Part shown: positions 32,957-43,101 of the stretch, in pieces
Layout: every line of letters starts with the position of its first letter
How positions within the stretch are numbered: position 1 is the first letter of the stretch
Assembly: GCF_000959725.1 (NCBI RefSeq)
Contig: NZ_CP009323.1
Coordinates: forward strand, 3,286,001 to 3,350,000
Direction: 5' to 3'
Origin: Burkholderia gladioli
GTDB taxonomy: Bacteria; Pseudomonadota; Gammaproteobacteria; Burkholderiales; Burkholderiaceae
DNA length: 64,000 bases
Program-made: the position numbers and the translations under genes
Notes under the pieces: generated by a model
What the model was told of the DNA's origin: nothing
Databases searched by the model: none
What the model saw: the letters and a program-made list of their open reading frames with translations, nothing else

Positions 32957-32987
32957 GCCGTTTCGTGATTTCCCTGCCGGTCCGTCG

Positions 32988-35222
32988 ATGAATCTCGATT
33001 CCGTTTCCGCGGCCACCGCGTCGCCCGAGTTCGAGGACGTGCTCGCCTTCGTGCGCGAGCACGCGGGCGAGGCCTGCCTGTCCTCGGGCGAGCGGCTCGT
33101 CGATCACGCGGCCGGCACGGTGGCGCTGATGCGCACCCTCAACGTCGATCCGCAGGCGGTGCGCGCCGCCGCGCTGTTCGCGCTGACGCCGCACCTGAGC
33201 GATCCCGAAACCGAGATCGCGCAGCGTTTCGGCGAGGAGGTCGCCCGGCTGGTGACCGACGTGCGCAAGCTGCTGCGACTCGGCACGGTCAGCCTGATGG
33301 CCGCCAAGCAGGTGCCCGAGGGCAACCGCGACGCGCAGGCCGAGCGCCGCGCGCAGATCGAGGCGCTGCGCAAGATGCTGCTGGCCTTCGCCCAGGACAT
33401 CCGGGTGGTGGTGATCCGGCTCGCCTCGCGCCTGCAGTCGCTGCGCTATTACGCGGCCGCCAAGATCGAGCCGCCGCCCGACGTGGCGCGCGAGACGCTC
33501 GAGATCTACGCGCCGCTGGCCAACCGGCTCGGCATCTGGCAACTGAAGTGGGAGCTCGAGGATCTCGCGTTCCGCTTCGAGGATCCGGTGACCTACAAGC
33601 GCATCGCCAAGCTGCTCGACGAGAAGCGCGTCGAGCGCGAAGCCTATGTCACGCAGGCGATCGCGCGGCTCGAGCAGGAGCTCGCCGCCGCGCAGATCCC
33701 GGCCGAAGTCAGCGGCCGGCCGAAACACATCTACAGCATCTGGCGCAAGATGCGCGGCAAGGAGCTCGATTTCTCCGAGCTCTACGACGTGCGCGCGTTT
33801 CGCGTGATCGTCCCCGACATCAAGGATTGCTATGCGGTGCTGGGCATCGTCCATCACCTGTGGCAACCGGTGCCGCGCGAGTTCGACGACTACATCTCGC
33901 GCCCCAAGCCGAACGGCTACAAGTCGCTACATACGGTGGTGATCGGCGACGACGGCCGTGCCTTCGAGGTGCAGATCCGCACCCAGGAGATGCACCGCTT
34001 CGCCGAGTACGGCGTGGCCGCGCACTGGCGCTACAAGGAGGCCGGCACGCGCGGTTACGGCGGCCAGTTCTCGGCCAGCGACAAGTACGACGAGAAGATC
34101 GCCTGGCTGCGGCAGTTGCTGGCCTGGAAGGACGAGATCGCCGACGGCTCACCCGAGAGCGCCGGCAACGAGGCCTGGGCGCAATTGCGCGAGACCTCGC
34201 TCGACGACGACCACATCTACGTGCTGACGCCGCAGGCGCGCGTGATCGCGCTGCCGCACGGCGCGACGGCCGTCGATTTCGCCTATCACCTGCACAGCGA
34301 GCTGGGGCACCGCTGCCGCGGCGCGCGCGTCGACGGCGCGATGGTGCCGCTCAACACGCCGCTGGCGAACGGGCAGACGGTGGAGATCGTCGCGGTCAAG
34401 GAGGGCGGGCCCTCGCGCGACTGGTTGAACCCGCAGCTCGGCTACCTGCAGAGCGGCCGGGCGCGGCAGAAGGTGCGTGCCTGGTTCAACCTGATCGACC
34501 AGCAGGAAATCATCACGCGCGGCCGCGCGCAGGTGGAAAAGACCTTGCAGCGCGAGGGCAAGACCTCGGTGAGCCTCGACAGCCTGGCCGCGCGGCTTGG
34601 GTTCAAGGCGCCCGAGGAGCTGTTCGCGGCGGTCGGCAAGGAAGAGTTCAGCCTGCGCAATATCGAGCAGGCGCTGTCCGATGCGCCGCCGCCCGAGCCC
34701 GAGATCGAGGTGCCCGAGCAGTTCGAGAAGCGCAGCAGCGGCGCCAGCGTGGCGCATGGTGCCTCGACGGGCGTGCTGGTGGTCGGCGTCGACGCGCTGC
34801 TGACCCAGCTCGCGCGCTGCTGCCGGCCGGCGCCGCCCGATCCGATCAGCGGCTTCGTCACGCGCGGCAAGGGCATGTCGATCCATCGCAGCGATTGTGC
34901 GACGTTTCGCCGCATGTCTGAGCGCGCGCCCGAACGCGTGTTGCAGACCACCTGGTCGGCCGATGTGTTGGGCGGGCGCGGCGCCTCGGTCTACCCGGTC
35001 GATCTGATGATCGACGCGAGCGATCGGCAGGGGTTGCTGCGCGACATTTCGGAAGTGTTCGCGCGCGAGAAGATGAACGTGATCGGCGTGAAGACGCAGA
35101 GCCGGCGCAATGCGGCGGTCATGCAGTTCACCGTCGAGGTTTCGAATTCGGCGCAGGTGCAGCGTGCCTGCACGCTGCTCGGCGAGGTGCCGGGCGTGGT
35201 GCGGGCCTCGCGCAAGACTTGA
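32988..35222 (+). CDS. relA: RelA-type (p)ppGpp synthetase
   Basis: 744 residues, the E. coli RelA length. Order: N-terminal HD-like region, synthetase domain (RPKHIYSIWRKMRGKELDFS; KPNGYKSLHTVV; FEVQIRTQEMH; EYGVAAHWRYKE), TGS domain (YVLTPQARVIALPHGATAVD), a central helical/Zn region with ARCCRPAPPDPISGF, and a C-terminal ACT domain. The HD motif needed for (p)ppGpp hydrolysis is missing: where SpoT has LLHDVIED, this protein reads LFALTPHL. It should therefore make but not degrade the alarmone; the hydrolase must be a SpoT encoded elsewhere. Confidence 0.94.
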   Translation: MNLDSVSAATASPEFEDVLAFVREHAGEACLSSGERLVDHAAGTVALMRTLNVDPQAVRAAALFALTPHLSDPETEIAQRFGEEVARLVTDVRKLLRLGTVSLMAAKQVPEGNRDAQAERRAQIEALRKMLLAFAQDIRVVVIRLASRLQSLRYYAAAKIEPPPDVARETLEIYAPLANRLGIWQLKWELEDLAFRFEDPVTYKRIAKLLDEKRVEREAYVTQAIARLEQELAAAQIPAEVSGRPKHIYSIWRKMRGKELDFSELYDVRAFRVIVPDIKDCYAVLGIVHHLWQPVPREFDDYISRPKPNGYKSLHTVVIGDDGRAFEVQIRTQEMHRFAEYGVAAHWRYKEAGTRGYGGQFSASDKYDEKIAWLRQLLAWKDEIADGSPESAGNEAWAQLRETSLDDDHIYVLTPQARVIALPHGATAVDFAYHLHSELGHRCRGARVDGAMVPLNTPLANGQTVEIVAVKEGGPSRDWLNPQLGYLQSGRARQKVRAWFNLIDQQEIITRGRAQVEKTLQREGKTSVSLDSLAARLGFKAPEELFAAVGKEEFSLRNIEQALSDAPPPEPEIEVPEQFEKRSSGASVAHGASTGVLVVGVDALLTQLARCCRPAPPDPISGFVTRGKGMSIHRSDCATFRRMSERAPERVLQTTWSADVLGGRGASVYPVDLMIDASDRQGLLRDISEVFAREKMNVIGVKTQSRRNAAVMQFTVEVSNSAQVQRACTLLGEVPGVVRASRKT

Positions 35223-35275
35223 GGGCGGCATGAAGGCGGGGCGGCGTGGCTGGTCTGCCGCTTTGCACAAAAAGC

Positions 35276-35304
35276 TTGCCTGCCCGGAAAAAGGTCCATA
35301 TAAT
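35276..35304 (+). promoter_or_regulatory. Sigma-70 promoter of tRNA-Val
   Basis: -35 TTGCCT (35276-35281) and -10 TATAAT (35299-35304) with a 17-base spacer; transcription would start near 35311, just before the tRNA. Confidence 0.8.
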
Positions 35305-35315
35305 CTCGTTTCTCC

Positions 35316-35392
35316 AGGCTCGTAGCTCAGTTGGTTAGAGCGCCACCTTGACATGGTGGGGGTCGTTGGTTCGAATCCAATCGAGCCTACCA
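35316..35392 (+). tRNA. tRNA-Val (anticodon GAC)
   Basis: 77-nt cloverleaf with encoded CCA. Acceptor AGGCTCG pairs perfectly with CGAGCCT; D arm GCTCAGTTGGTTAGAGC; anticodon stem CCACC/GGTGG around loop TTGACAT, giving GAC (Val codons GUC/GUU); T loop TTCGAAT. Confidence 0.97.
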
Positions 35393-35469
35393 ACGACAAT
35401 CGGCTCCAGCGAAGTTTCATGCGCTGGGGTGGCGGTAGACACTTCTCTACGCACAAGGCGAATACGGTT

Positions 35470-35514
35470 ATGACACCGCGAACGTTGACCGAAGGCATTT
35501 CGGAGCGGCGCTAG
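35470..35514 (+). CDS. Candidate leader peptide upstream of thrS
   Basis: A 14-codon ORF, MTPRTLTEGISERR, in the 250-base gap between tRNA-Val and thrS. It starts at ATG 35470 with AAGGCG nine bases upstream and contains three Thr codons (positions 2, 5, 7). The same frame is open from an ATG at 35419 (31 codons, five Thr) with a poorer ribosome-binding site. It stops 38 bases before a strong intrinsic terminator. Its size and Thr content fit an attenuation leader for threonyl-tRNA synthetase, but expression is not demonstrated and it could be fortuitous. Confidence 0.35.
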   Translation: MTPRTLTEGISERR

Positions 35515-35551
35515 TCGAGGAACGTTTTCGCCTGTGGTTTGGATGCACCGG

Positions 35552-35588
35552 AATGCGGCCCCTCGAAAGCGGGGCCGCATTTTTTTTG
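35552..35588 (+). terminator. Intrinsic terminator between tRNA-Val and thrS (possible attenuator)
   Basis: 10-bp GC-rich stem ATGCGGCCCC / GGGGCCGCAT, loop tcgaaagc, then seven or more T residues. It lies only 55 bases before the thrS ATG, and no good promoter hexamers are seen in those 55 bases, so thrS transcription may have to read through it. TCGAGG at 35515-35520 could pair with CCTCGA in the 5' stem/loop as part of a competing structure. Confidence 0.85.
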
Positions 35589-35642
35589 GTCGATTTTTAA
35601 CTCATTGCTGCCGCACCCTACCGGCATCACACGGAGATAGCC

Positions 35643-37550
35643 ATGGTTTCGATACGCCTGCCCGACGGCTCAGTTCGACAATACGAGCATCCGGTGACAG
35701 TCGCCGAAGTGGCCGCATCGATCGGCCCCGGCCTCGCGAAGGCCGCGCTCGGAGGCAAGCTCGACGGCGAACTGGTCGATACCTCGGCGCTGATCGATCG
35801 CGACGCGTCGCTGGCGATCGTGACCGACAAGGACGCCGACGGCCTCGAGATCATCCGTCACTCGACCGCCCACCTGCTGGCCTACGCCGTCAAGGAGCTG
35901 TTCCCTGAGGCGCAGGTCACGATCGGGCCGGTGATCGACAACGGCTTCTACTACGACTTCTCCTACAGCCGGCCGTTTACGCCCGAGGATCTCGAGAAGA
36001 TCGAGAAGCGCATGCAGGAACTCGCCAAGAAGGACGAGCCGGTGTCGCGCCGCGTGGTGTCGCGCGAGGAGGCGGCCGAGTATTTCCGCGGCATCGGCGA
36101 GAAGTACAAGGCCGAGATCATCGAGTCGATCCCGTCGAGCGACGAGATCAAGCTCTATTCGCATGGCGGCTTCACCGACCTCTGCCGCGGCCCGCACGTG
36201 CCGTCCACCGGCAAGCTCAAGGTGTTCAAGCTGATGAAGGTGGCGGGCGCCTACTGGCGCGGCGACTCGAAGAACGAGCAGCTGCAGCGCATCTACGGCA
36301 CGGCCTGGGCGAAGAAGGAAGATCAGGAAGCCTACCTGCACATGCTCGAGGAAGCGGAAAAGCGCGACCATCGCAAGCTCGCCAAGCAGCTCGACCTGTT
36401 CCACATGCAGGAGGAGTCGCCGGGCATGGTGTTCTGGCACCCGAAGGGCTGGACGCTCTGGCAGCAGGTCGAGCAGTACATGCGCCGTCGCGTGAACGAG
36501 GCCGGTTATCTCGAGATCAAGACGCCGATGATCATGGATCGCTCGCTGTGGGAGGCCTCGGGCCACTGGCAGAACTATCGCGAGAACATGTTCACCACCG
36601 AATCGGAGAAGCGCGACTACGCGATCAAGCCGATGAACTGCCCGGGCCACGTCCAGGTGTTCAACCACGGCCTGCGCTCGTACCGCGACCTGCCGCTGCG
36701 CTATGCCGAGTTCGGCTCGTGCCACCGCAACGAAGCCTCGGGTGCGCTGCATGGCCTGATGCGTGTGCGCGGCTTCGTGCAGGACGATGCGCACATCTTC
36801 TGTACCGAGGACCAGTTCATCTCCGAGTCGATCGCGTTCAACGAACTCGCGATGAGCGTCTACAAGGACTTCGGGTTCGATCAGATCTCGATCAAGCTGT
36901 CGCTGCGCCCTGACCAGCGCGCCGGCACGGACGAGACCTGGGACCGTGCCGAGCAGGGCCTGCGCGACGCGCTGACCGCCTGCGGCCTGGAATGGGAAGA
37001 ATTGCCGGGCGAGGGCGCTTTCTACGGCCCGAAGATCGAGTACCACATCAAGGACGCGCTCGGTCGCTCCTGGCAGTGCGGCACGCTGCAGCTGGACATG
37101 GTTCTGCCGGAGCGGCTCGGCGCCGAGTATGTCGCCGAGGACAACAGCCGCCGCCGGCCTGTCATGCTGCACCGCGCGATCGTCGGCTCGATGGAGCGTT
37201 TCCTCGGGATCCTGATCGAGCACCATGCCGGCGCGATGCCGTCCTGGCTGGCTCCGGTGCAGGTCGTGGTGATGAATATTGCGGAAAATCAAGCCGAATA
37301 TGTACGGTCGCTGAGCCAATCGTTGCAAAAACAAGGGCTTAGGGTTGAGGCCGATTTGCGCAACGAGAAGATTAGCTATAAAATACGCGAGCACACGCTC
37401 GAAAAAGTGCCGTACCTGCTGGTGGCAGGCGACAAGGAGCGTGAAGCACAAACGGTAGCCGTGCGTGCCCGTGGCGGCGTCGATCTTGGCGTAATGCCGG
37501 TCGAAGCCTTCGTTGAGCGTCTGCAGCAGGATCTGCGGGCGTTCAAGTAA
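35643..37550 (+). CDS. thrS: Threonine--tRNA ligase
   Basis: 635 residues, class II synthetase. TGS domain at 1-63, editing domain with [16 protein letters not shown] and the C-x3-H type site ([13 protein letters not shown]), catalytic core with [44 protein letters not shown] and [13 protein letters not shown], and a C-terminal anticodon-binding domain ending LQQDLRAFK. Zinc ligands Cys/His/His are in place. ATG at 35643 follows CGGAGATAG. First gene of the thrS-infC-rpmI-rplT cluster. Confidence 0.97.
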   Translation: MVSIRLPDGSVRQYEHPVTVAEVAASIGPGLAKAALGGKLDGELVDTSALIDRDASLAIVTDKDADGLEIIRHSTAHLLAYAVKELFPEAQVTIGPVIDNGFYYDFSYSRPFTPEDLEKIEKRMQELAKKDEPVSRRVVSREEAAEYFRGIGEKYKAEIIESIPSSDEIKLYSHGGFTDLCRGPHVPSTGKLKVFKLMKVAGAYWRGDSKNEQLQRIYGTAWAKKEDQEAYLHMLEEAEKRDHRKLAKQLDLFHMQEESPGMVFWHPKGWTLWQQVEQYMRRRVNEAGYLEIKTPMIMDRSLWEASGHWQNYRENMFTTESEKRDYAIKPMNCPGHVQVFNHGLRSYRDLPLRYAEFGSCHRNEASGALHGLMRVRGFVQDDAHIFCTEDQFISESIAFNELAMSVYKDFGFDQISIKLSLRPDQRAGTDETWDRAEQGLRDALTACGLEWEELPGEGAFYGPKIEYHIKDALGRSWQCGTLQLDMVLPERLGAEYVAEDNSRRRPVMLHRAIVGSMERFLGILIEHHAGAMPSWLAPVQVVVMNIAENQAEYVRSLSQSLQKQGLRVEADLRNEKISYKIREHTLEKVPYLLVAGDKEREAQTVAVRARGGVDLGVMPVEAFVERLQQDLRAFK

Positions 37551-37599
37551 CCGCCCTGGCAGCGCGGCTCGTTTTTTTAATTTTTAGAGGAAACGTAAC

Positions 37600-38124
37600 A
37601 TCGCTACTGATAAGTCGTCGCATCGCATCAACGGTGAAATCAATGCGCCGGAAGTGCGTCTGGTCGGAGTCGATGGGGAACCCATCGGCATCGTGAAACT
37701 CGCCGATGCCTTCCGCAAGTCGGAAGAGCTGGATGTTGATCTGGTGGAGATCGCGCCGCAGGCCGTCCCCCCCGTTTGCCGTCTGATGGATTACGGCAAG
37801 TTCAAGTACCAGGAATCGAAGAAGCAGCACGAGGCGAAGCTGAAACAGAAGGTCATCCAGGTCAAGGAAGTCAAGTTCCGCCCGGGTACCGACGACGGTG
37901 ACTACAACGTCAAGCTTCGCAACCTGACGCGCTTCCTCGAGGAAGGCGACAAGACGAAGATCACGTTGCGTTTCCGCGGCCGCGAAATGGCTCACCAGGA
38001 AATCGGCATGCGCATGCTTGAGCGCCTGCGCACCGATCTCGACGAGTTCGGCCAGGTCGAGCAGATGCCGAAGATGGAAGGGCGCCAGATGATCATGGTG
38101 CTCGCTCCGAAGAAGAAGAAGTGA
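37600..38124 (+). CDS. infC: Translation initiation factor IF-3 (non-canonical ATC start)
   Basis: 174 residues. IF-3 binds the 30S subunit and rejects mismatched starts. Family sequence runs without interruption upstream of any [29 protein letters not shown] precedes the GTG at 37654. The only start-like codon next to a ribosome-binding site (AGAGGA, 8 bases) is ATC at 37600, corresponding to the AUU start of E. coli infC, which lets IF-3 repress its own translation. N-domain ([20 protein letters not shown]) and C-domain ([20 protein letters not shown]) are complete. Confidence 0.94.
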   Translation: MATDKSSHRINGEINAPEVRLVGVDGEPIGIVKLADAFRKSEELDVDLVEIAPQAVPPVCRLMDYGKFKYQESKKQHEAKLKQKVIQVKEVKFRPGTDDGDYNVKLRNLTRFLEEGDKTKITLRFRGREMAHQEIGMRMLERLRTDLDEFGQVEQMPKMEGRQMIMVLAPKKKK

Positions 38125-38312
38125 TCGCGAGGCTGCCGTGCCCGGCACGGCGGCCAGCACGAAGTTCGGCGGGTGGCCCGGCAGGGCGGCTCGCCAACAT
38201 GACGGCGCGCGGGCAGTGTGCGCGTCGTACACAAGTGGACTGGGTTTCAAAGGGCGGAGCCAGGGCGCAAGCCAGCCGCACACCCACCTCCATCTAATAA
38301 ACTGGAGTTGTT

Positions 38313-38510
38313 ATGCCTAAGATGAAGACCAAGAAGAGCGCTGCGAAGCGCTTCGTGGTGCGTCCGGGCGGTACCGTCAAGCGCGGTCAAGCCTTCAAGC
38401 GTCACATCCTGACCAAGAAAACCACGAAGAACAAGCGTCACCTGCGCGGCGCAACGGCAGTTCATGATTCCGATCTGAACTCCGTCCGCGCGATGCTCCC
38501 GTTCGCGTAA
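38313..38510 (+). CDS. rpmI: 50S ribosomal protein L35
   Basis: 65 residues, very basic: [20 protein letters not shown] and the C-terminal [15 protein letters not shown] are the L35 signature. It lies 188 bases after infC; that gap is GC-rich with potential hairpins and no gene, possibly the site of L20-mediated autoregulation known from enterobacteria. rplT follows after 29 bases. Confidence 0.97.
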
Positions 38511-38539
38511 CCCCTAACTGATACTCCAAGGAGAGAAAC

Positions 38540-38899
38540 ATGCCTCGAGTCAAACGTGGGGTAACCGCGCGGGCCCGTCACAAGAAGATCATCAACCTGG
38601 CCAAGGGTTATCGCGGTCGCCGCAATAACGTCTACCGCATCGCCAAGCAGGCGGTGATGCGTGCCGGTCAGTACGCTTATCGCGACCGTCGCAACAAGAA
38701 GCGTGTGTTCCGCGCACTGTGGATCACGCGTATCAATGCGGCAGTCCGTCAGCACGACATGACCTACAGCGTGTTCATCAACGGCCTGAAGAAGGCTTCG
38801 ATCGAACTCGACCGTAAGGTGCTGGCCGATATGGCGGTGTTCGACAAGGCTGCTTTTGCCGCGATCGTCAAGCAGGTGAAAGCCGCCGTTGCAGCCTAA
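38540..38899 (+). CDS. rplT: 50S ribosomal protein L20
   Basis: 119 residues. Long basic N-terminal helix region ([40 protein letters not shown]) and globular C-terminal part ([20 protein letters not shown]) identify L20, an early assembly protein of 23S rRNA and translational repressor of its own operon in E. coli. CAAGGAGAG precedes the ATG. Confidence 0.98.
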
Positions 38900-38962
38900 T
38901 TGCGAAATTAGCACTGCGTGGTCAGTTGCAGCGAGGATCCGGTAGTCACGGCCGCTGCAGCG

Positions 38963-38993
38963 AAAACGGGGCTCATCCGAGCCCCGTTTTTGT
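38963..38993 (+). terminator. Intrinsic terminator / possible attenuator between rplT and pheS
   Basis: 12-bp stem AAAACGGGGCTC / GAGCCCCGTTTT, loop atcc, then T-rich. An upstream inverted repeat (TTGCAGCG / CGCTGCAG) could form a competing hairpin. No Phe-rich leader ORF is present in this gap, so classical pheM-type attenuation is not supported; it may simply set the ribosomal-protein/synthetase ratio. Confidence 0.85.
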
Positions 38994-39047
38994 TGGATCG
39001 AGCGATTCGCTCGCCGAGAACGATTGACGTTGGAAATGATGGGATCA

Positions 39048-40061
39048 ATGGATCTGGACCAGATTGTCGCTGACGCGAAGCAGGCCTTCGAGCAGGCTGC
39101 CGATATCACCACGCTCGAAAACGAGAAGGCACGCTTTCTCGGCAAGTCGGGCGCGCTGACCGAGCTGTTGAAAGGGCTCGGCAAGCTCGATCCCGAAGCG
39201 CGCAAGACCGAGGGCGCGCGCATCAATGTCGCCAAGCAGCAAGTGGAAGGCGCGCTCACCGCGCGACGCCAGGCGCTTGCCGACGCGCTGCTCAACCAGC
39301 GCCTCGCCTCCGAGGCGATCGACGTCACGCTGCCGGGCCGCGGCGCCGGTGCGGGCAGCCTGCACCCGGTGATGCGCACCTGGGAACGCGTCGAACAGAT
39401 TTTCCGCTCGATCGGCTTCGATGTCGCCGATGGTCCCGAGATCGAAACCGACTGGTACAACTTCACCGCACTGAACAGCCCCGAGAATCATCCGGCGCGT
39501 TCGATGCAGGACACCTTCTACGTCGACGGCAAGGATGCGCAGGGGCGCCAGTTGCTGCTGCGCACCCACACCAGCCCGATGCAGGTGCGCTACGCGCGCA
39601 TGAACAAGCCGCCCATCAAGGTGATCGCCCCGGGCCGCACCTATCGCGTCGACAGCGATGCGACCCATTCGCCGATGTTCAACCAGGTCGAAGGCCTGTG
39701 GATCGAGGAGAACGTCAGCTTCGCCGATCTCAAGGGCGTCTACACCGACTTCCTGAAGAAATTCTTCGAGCGCGACGACATCCTGGTGCGTTTCCGCCCC
39801 TCGTATTTCCCGTTCACCGAGCCCTCGGCCGAGATCGACATGATGTTCGAGCACGGCAAGAACGCGGGCAGGTGGCTCGAGATCTCGGGCTCCGGCCAGG
39901 TGCACCCGACGGTGATCCGCAACATGGGTCTGGACCCGGAGCGCTATATCGGCTTCGCGTTCGGCAGCGGCCTCGAGCGTCTCACGATGCTGCGCTACGG
40001 CGTGCAGGACCTGCGCCTGTTCTTCGAGAACGATCTGCGCTTCCTTCGCCAGTTCGCGTGA
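39048..40061 (+). CDS. pheS: Phenylalanine--tRNA ligase alpha subunit
   Basis: 337 residues. N-terminal coiled-coil arm, then the class II catalytic core: [53 protein letters not shown] (motif 2) and [18 protein letters not shown] (motif 3). The ATG at 39048 (MDLDQIV) gives the normal family N-terminus; upstream in-frame ATGs at 39036/39039 are less likely. Forms an alpha2beta2 enzyme with PheT, encoded 79 bases downstream. Confidence 0.97.
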   Translation: MDLDQIVADAKQAFEQAADITTLENEKARFLGKSGALTELLKGLGKLDPEARKTEGARINVAKQQVEGALTARRQALADALLNQRLASEAIDVTLPGRGAGAGSLHPVMRTWERVEQIFRSIGFDVADGPEIETDWYNFTALNSPENHPARSMQDTFYVDGKDAQGRQLLLRTHTSPMQVRYARMNKPPIKVIAPGRTYRVDSDATHSPMFNQVEGLWIEENVSFADLKGVYTDFLKKFFERDDILVRFRPSYFPFTEPSAEIDMMFEHGKNAGRWLEISGSGQVHPTVIRNMGLDPERYIGFAFGSGLERLTMLRYGVQDLRLFFENDLRFLRQFA

Positions 40062-40140
40062 GCCCGGCGCGTGGCGCGCGTCGGTCGACGCGAGCCGCGC
40101 CGCGCTGTATCGATCTAACCTGTTTCGAACGTAGACACCC

Positions 40141-42570
40141 ATGCAATTCCCTGAATCCTGGTTGAGAACCTTTGTTGATCCGCAACTGACGACCGACGAG
40201 CTGTCGCATGCGCTGACGATGGCCGGCCTCGAGGTCGAGTCGCTGCGCGCCGCCGCGCCGCCGACCTCGCGGATCGTCGTCGGCCGCGTGCTCGAGGTGG
40301 TCAAGCACCCGGACGCGGACAAGCTGAACGTCTGCCAGGTCGATGCCGGCACCGGCACGACGCTGAACATCGTCTGCGGCGCTCCGAACGTGGCGCCCGG
40401 CATCAAGGTGCCGGTCGCGCTGGTCGGCGCGGAGCTGCCGCCCGCCGAAGAGGGCGGCAAGCCTTTCCTGATCAAGCTCTCGAAGCTGCGCGGCGTCGAA
40501 AGCCAGGGCATGCTCTGCTCGGCTCGCGAGCTGAAGCTGTCCGAGGATCACAGCGGCCTGCTGGTGCTGCCCGAGGACACGCCGATCGGCCAGGACATCC
40601 GCGACACGCTGAACCTGAACGACACGATCTTCGAGATCAAGCTGACGCCGAACAAGGCGGACTGCCTGTCGGTGTACGGCATCGCGCGCGAAACCGCCGC
40701 GATCACCGGCGCGCCGCTCAAGCCCGTCGCCTTCCCGCCGGCCAAGGTCGAGCTCGATGAGACGCTGCCGGTGCGCATCTCCGCGCCGGATCTGTGCGGC
40801 CGCTTCTCGGGCCGGGTGATCCGCGGCGTGAACGCGCGCGCGAAGACGCCGCTGTGGATGGTCGAGCGCCTCGAGCGCGCGGGCCAGCGCAGCGTCTCGG
40901 CCCTGGTCGACATCTCGAACTACGTGATGTTCGAGCTGGGCCGGCCCTCGCACGTGTTCGACCTGGACAAGATCCACGGCGGCATCGACGTGCGCTGGGG
41001 CAAGCGCGGCGAGACGCTCAAGCTGCTGAACGGCAACACGGTCGAGCTCGACGAGCAGGTGGGCGTGATCGCCGACCAGAGCCAGGTCGAGAGCCTGGCC
41101 GGCATCATGGGCGGCGACAGCACGGCCGTCACGCTCGACACCACGAATATCTATCTCGAGGCCGCCTTCTGGTGGCCCGACAGCATCCGCGGCCGCGCGC
41201 GCAGGTACAACTTCTCGACCGATGCCGCGCATCGCTTCGAGCGCGGCGTCGACTATTCGACCACCGTCGAGCACATCGAGCGGATCACCCAGCTGATCCT
41301 CGATATCTGCGGCGGCCAGGCTGGCCCGGTCGACGACCAGGCGGTGAACCTGCCGTCGCGCGCGCCGGTGACGATGCGCGTGTCGCGCGCCAATCGCATC
41401 ATCGGCGTGGCGGTGGCGGCCGAGGAGATCGCCAGCATCTTCACGCGCCTGGGCCTGAGCTTCACGCAGGACGGTGACAGCTTCGCGGTGACGCCGCCGC
41501 CGCATCGCTTCGACATCGAGATCGAGGAAGACCTGATCGAGGAAGTCGCGCGGATCTACGGCTTCGAGCGGATCCCGGCGCGCCCGCCGGTGGCGACCAG
41601 CGAGATGCGCGCGACCAACGAGACGCAGCGCTCGATCCACACGATCCGTCATGCGCTGGCCGCGCGCGACTATGCGGAAACGGTCAACTTCAGCTTCGTC
41701 GATGCGGACTGGGAACGCGATTTCGCTGGCAACACCAATCCGGTGCGCCTGCTCAATCCGATCGCCAGCCAGCTCTCGGTGATGCGCACCACGCTGTTCG
41801 GCAGCCTGGTCAGCGTGCTGCGCCACAACTTGAACCGCCGCGCCGATCGCGTGCGCGTGTTCGAGACCGGCCGCGTTTATCTGGCCGATGCCGAGGTGGC
41901 GGCGGGCGAACTGAGCGTGGAGGGCTACCGGCAGCCCAAGCGGGTCGGCGCGCTGGCCTATGGCCCGCTGCTCGACGAGCAATGGGGCGCGCCGACGCGG
42001 CAGGTCGACTTCTTCGATGTGAAGGGCGACCTTGAGGCGCTGCTCGCGCCGGCCGTCGCGCGTTTCGTGAAGGCCGAGCATCCGGCGCTGCACCCGGGCC
42101 GCAGCGCGCGCATCGAACTCGATGGTCGCGCGGTGGGCTGGATCGGCGAACTGCATCCGCGCCTGATGCAGCAGTACGAACTGCCTCATGCGCCGGTGAT
42201 GTTCGAGATCGACGCCGAGGCCTTGATCGCGCGTGCGCTGCCGGCGCCGACCGAGGTGTCGAAGTTCCCGCCGGTGCGTCGCGATATCGCCGTGGTGGTC
42301 GACCAGCAGGTCGAGGTGCAAGCCTTGTTCGACGCGATCAAGGGGGCGTTGTCGGGCGAGGCATGCAAGTTCGTCCAGAAGGTTGTACTCTTTGACGAAT
42401 TTCGTGCAAAATCAAACACTTCCGGTGGATTGGCGGCGCACGAGAAAAGCCTGGCATTCCGCGTCACCCTGCAGGATCCGGCCGGGACGCTGCAGGACGA
42501 GACGGTCGATCTCGCGATCCAGGCCCTCGTCGAGAGCATGCGGGTCCACGGCGCGCGACTGCGCGGCTGA
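40141..42570 (+). CDS. pheT: Phenylalanine--tRNA ligase beta subunit
   Basis: 809 residues. EMAP/tRNA-binding-like domain near the start ([20 protein letters not shown]), B3/B4 editing domain ([20 protein letters not shown]), B5 ([20 protein letters not shown]), catalytic-like core and C-terminal FDX-ACB anticodon-binding domain ([20 protein letters not shown] ... [10 protein letters not shown]). Full length. IHF alpha is encoded 73 bases downstream. Confidence 0.97.
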   Translation: MQFPESWLRTFVDPQLTTDELSHALTMAGLEVESLRAAAPPTSRIVVGRVLEVVKHPDADKLNVCQVDAGTGTTLNIVCGAPNVAPGIKVPVALVGAELPPAEEGGKPFLIKLSKLRGVESQGMLCSARELKLSEDHSGLLVLPEDTPIGQDIRDTLNLNDTIFEIKLTPNKADCLSVYGIARETAAITGAPLKPVAFPPAKVELDETLPVRISAPDLCGRFSGRVIRGVNARAKTPLWMVERLERAGQRSVSALVDISNYVMFELGRPSHVFDLDKIHGGIDVRWGKRGETLKLLNGNTVELDEQVGVIADQSQVESLAGIMGGDSTAVTLDTTNIYLEAAFWWPDSIRGRARRYNFSTDAAHRFERGVDYSTTVEHIERITQLILDICGGQAGPVDDQAVNLPSRAPVTMRVSRANRIIGVAVAAEEIASIFTRLGLSFTQDGDSFAVTPPPHRFDIEIEEDLIEEVARIYGFERIPARPPVATSEMRATNETQRSIHTIRHALAARDYAETVNFSFVDADWERDFAGNTNPVRLLNPIASQLSVMRTTLFGSLVSVLRHNLNRRADRVRVFETGRVYLADAEVAAGELSVEGYRQPKRVGALAYGPLLDEQWGAPTRQVDFFDVKGDLEALLAPAVARFVKAEHPALHPGRSARIELDGRAVGWIGELHPRLMQQYELPHAPVMFEIDAEALIARALPAPTEVSKFPPVRRDIAVVVDQQVEVQALFDAIKGALSGEACKFVQKVVLFDEFRAKSNTSGGLAAHEKSLAFRVTLQDPAGTLQDETVDLAIQALVESMRVHGARLRG

Positions 42571-42643
42571 TACGCGGAAGCCGGCCGGGATGCAGCAGGT
42601 TCCGGCCGGTTTTGACCAGGGATAATGCGCAAGTTTTGCAGAT

Positions 42644-43045
42644 ATGAATGACATGAACTCGAGTGAATTCGAAGCCCTTCTGACGGCGCAGCGCAGCGCC
42701 CTGAACCGCGACGTGGCAGCGGCGCCGTCCGGCGAGACGCCGACGCTGACGAAGGCCGAACTCGCGGAACTGCTGTTCGACAGCGTCGGGCTCAACAAGC
42801 GGGAAGCCAAGGACATGGTCGAAGCCTTCTTCGAGGTGATCCGCGACGCGCTCGAGAATGGCGAGAGCGTGAAGCTGTCCGGCTTCGGCAACTTCCAGTT
42901 GCGCGACAAGCCGCAACGGCCGGGCCGCAACCCGAAGACGGGCGAGGCGATTCCGATTGCTGCGCGTCGTGTCGTCACCTTCCATGCGAGCCAGAAGCTG
43001 AAGGCGCTCGTCGAGAACGGCTCGGACACGCCGATCACACGCTGA
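42644..43045 (+). CDS. ihfA: Integration host factor alpha subunit
   Basis: 133 residues. HU/IHF fold: [20 protein letters not shown], the conserved [20 protein letters not shown] beta-arm with its intercalating proline, and [17 protein letters not shown]. It carries an N-terminal extension of about 33 residues compared with the 99-residue E. coli protein, common in Burkholderia. DNA-bending architectural protein, also a host factor for many prophage integrases. The pheT-ihfA-merR order is the normal proteobacterial arrangement. Confidence 0.95.
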   Translation: MNDMNSSEFEALLTAQRSALNRDVAAAPSGETPTLTKAELAELLFDSVGLNKREAKDMVEAFFEVIRDALENGESVKLSGFGNFQLRDKPQRPGRNPKTGEAIPIAARRVVTFHASQKLKALVENGSDTPITR

Positions 43046-43101
43046 CCGGCACATTCGTGCCGCCGCGCGGTTTGCCCGCGCTTACCGACGGTTGACTGAC
43101 G

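Noticed and set aside
32988..35222. Bifunctional SpoT (synthetase plus hydrolase)
   Set aside because: The HD hydrolase motif is replaced by LFALTPHL, so hydrolase activity is not expected; called RelA-type.
35393..35552. A small regulatory RNA ending at the 35552 terminator
   Set aside because: Possible, but there is no separate promoter. A tRNA-Val trailer or thrS leader explains the same transcript, so it is reported as a leader rather than an sRNA.
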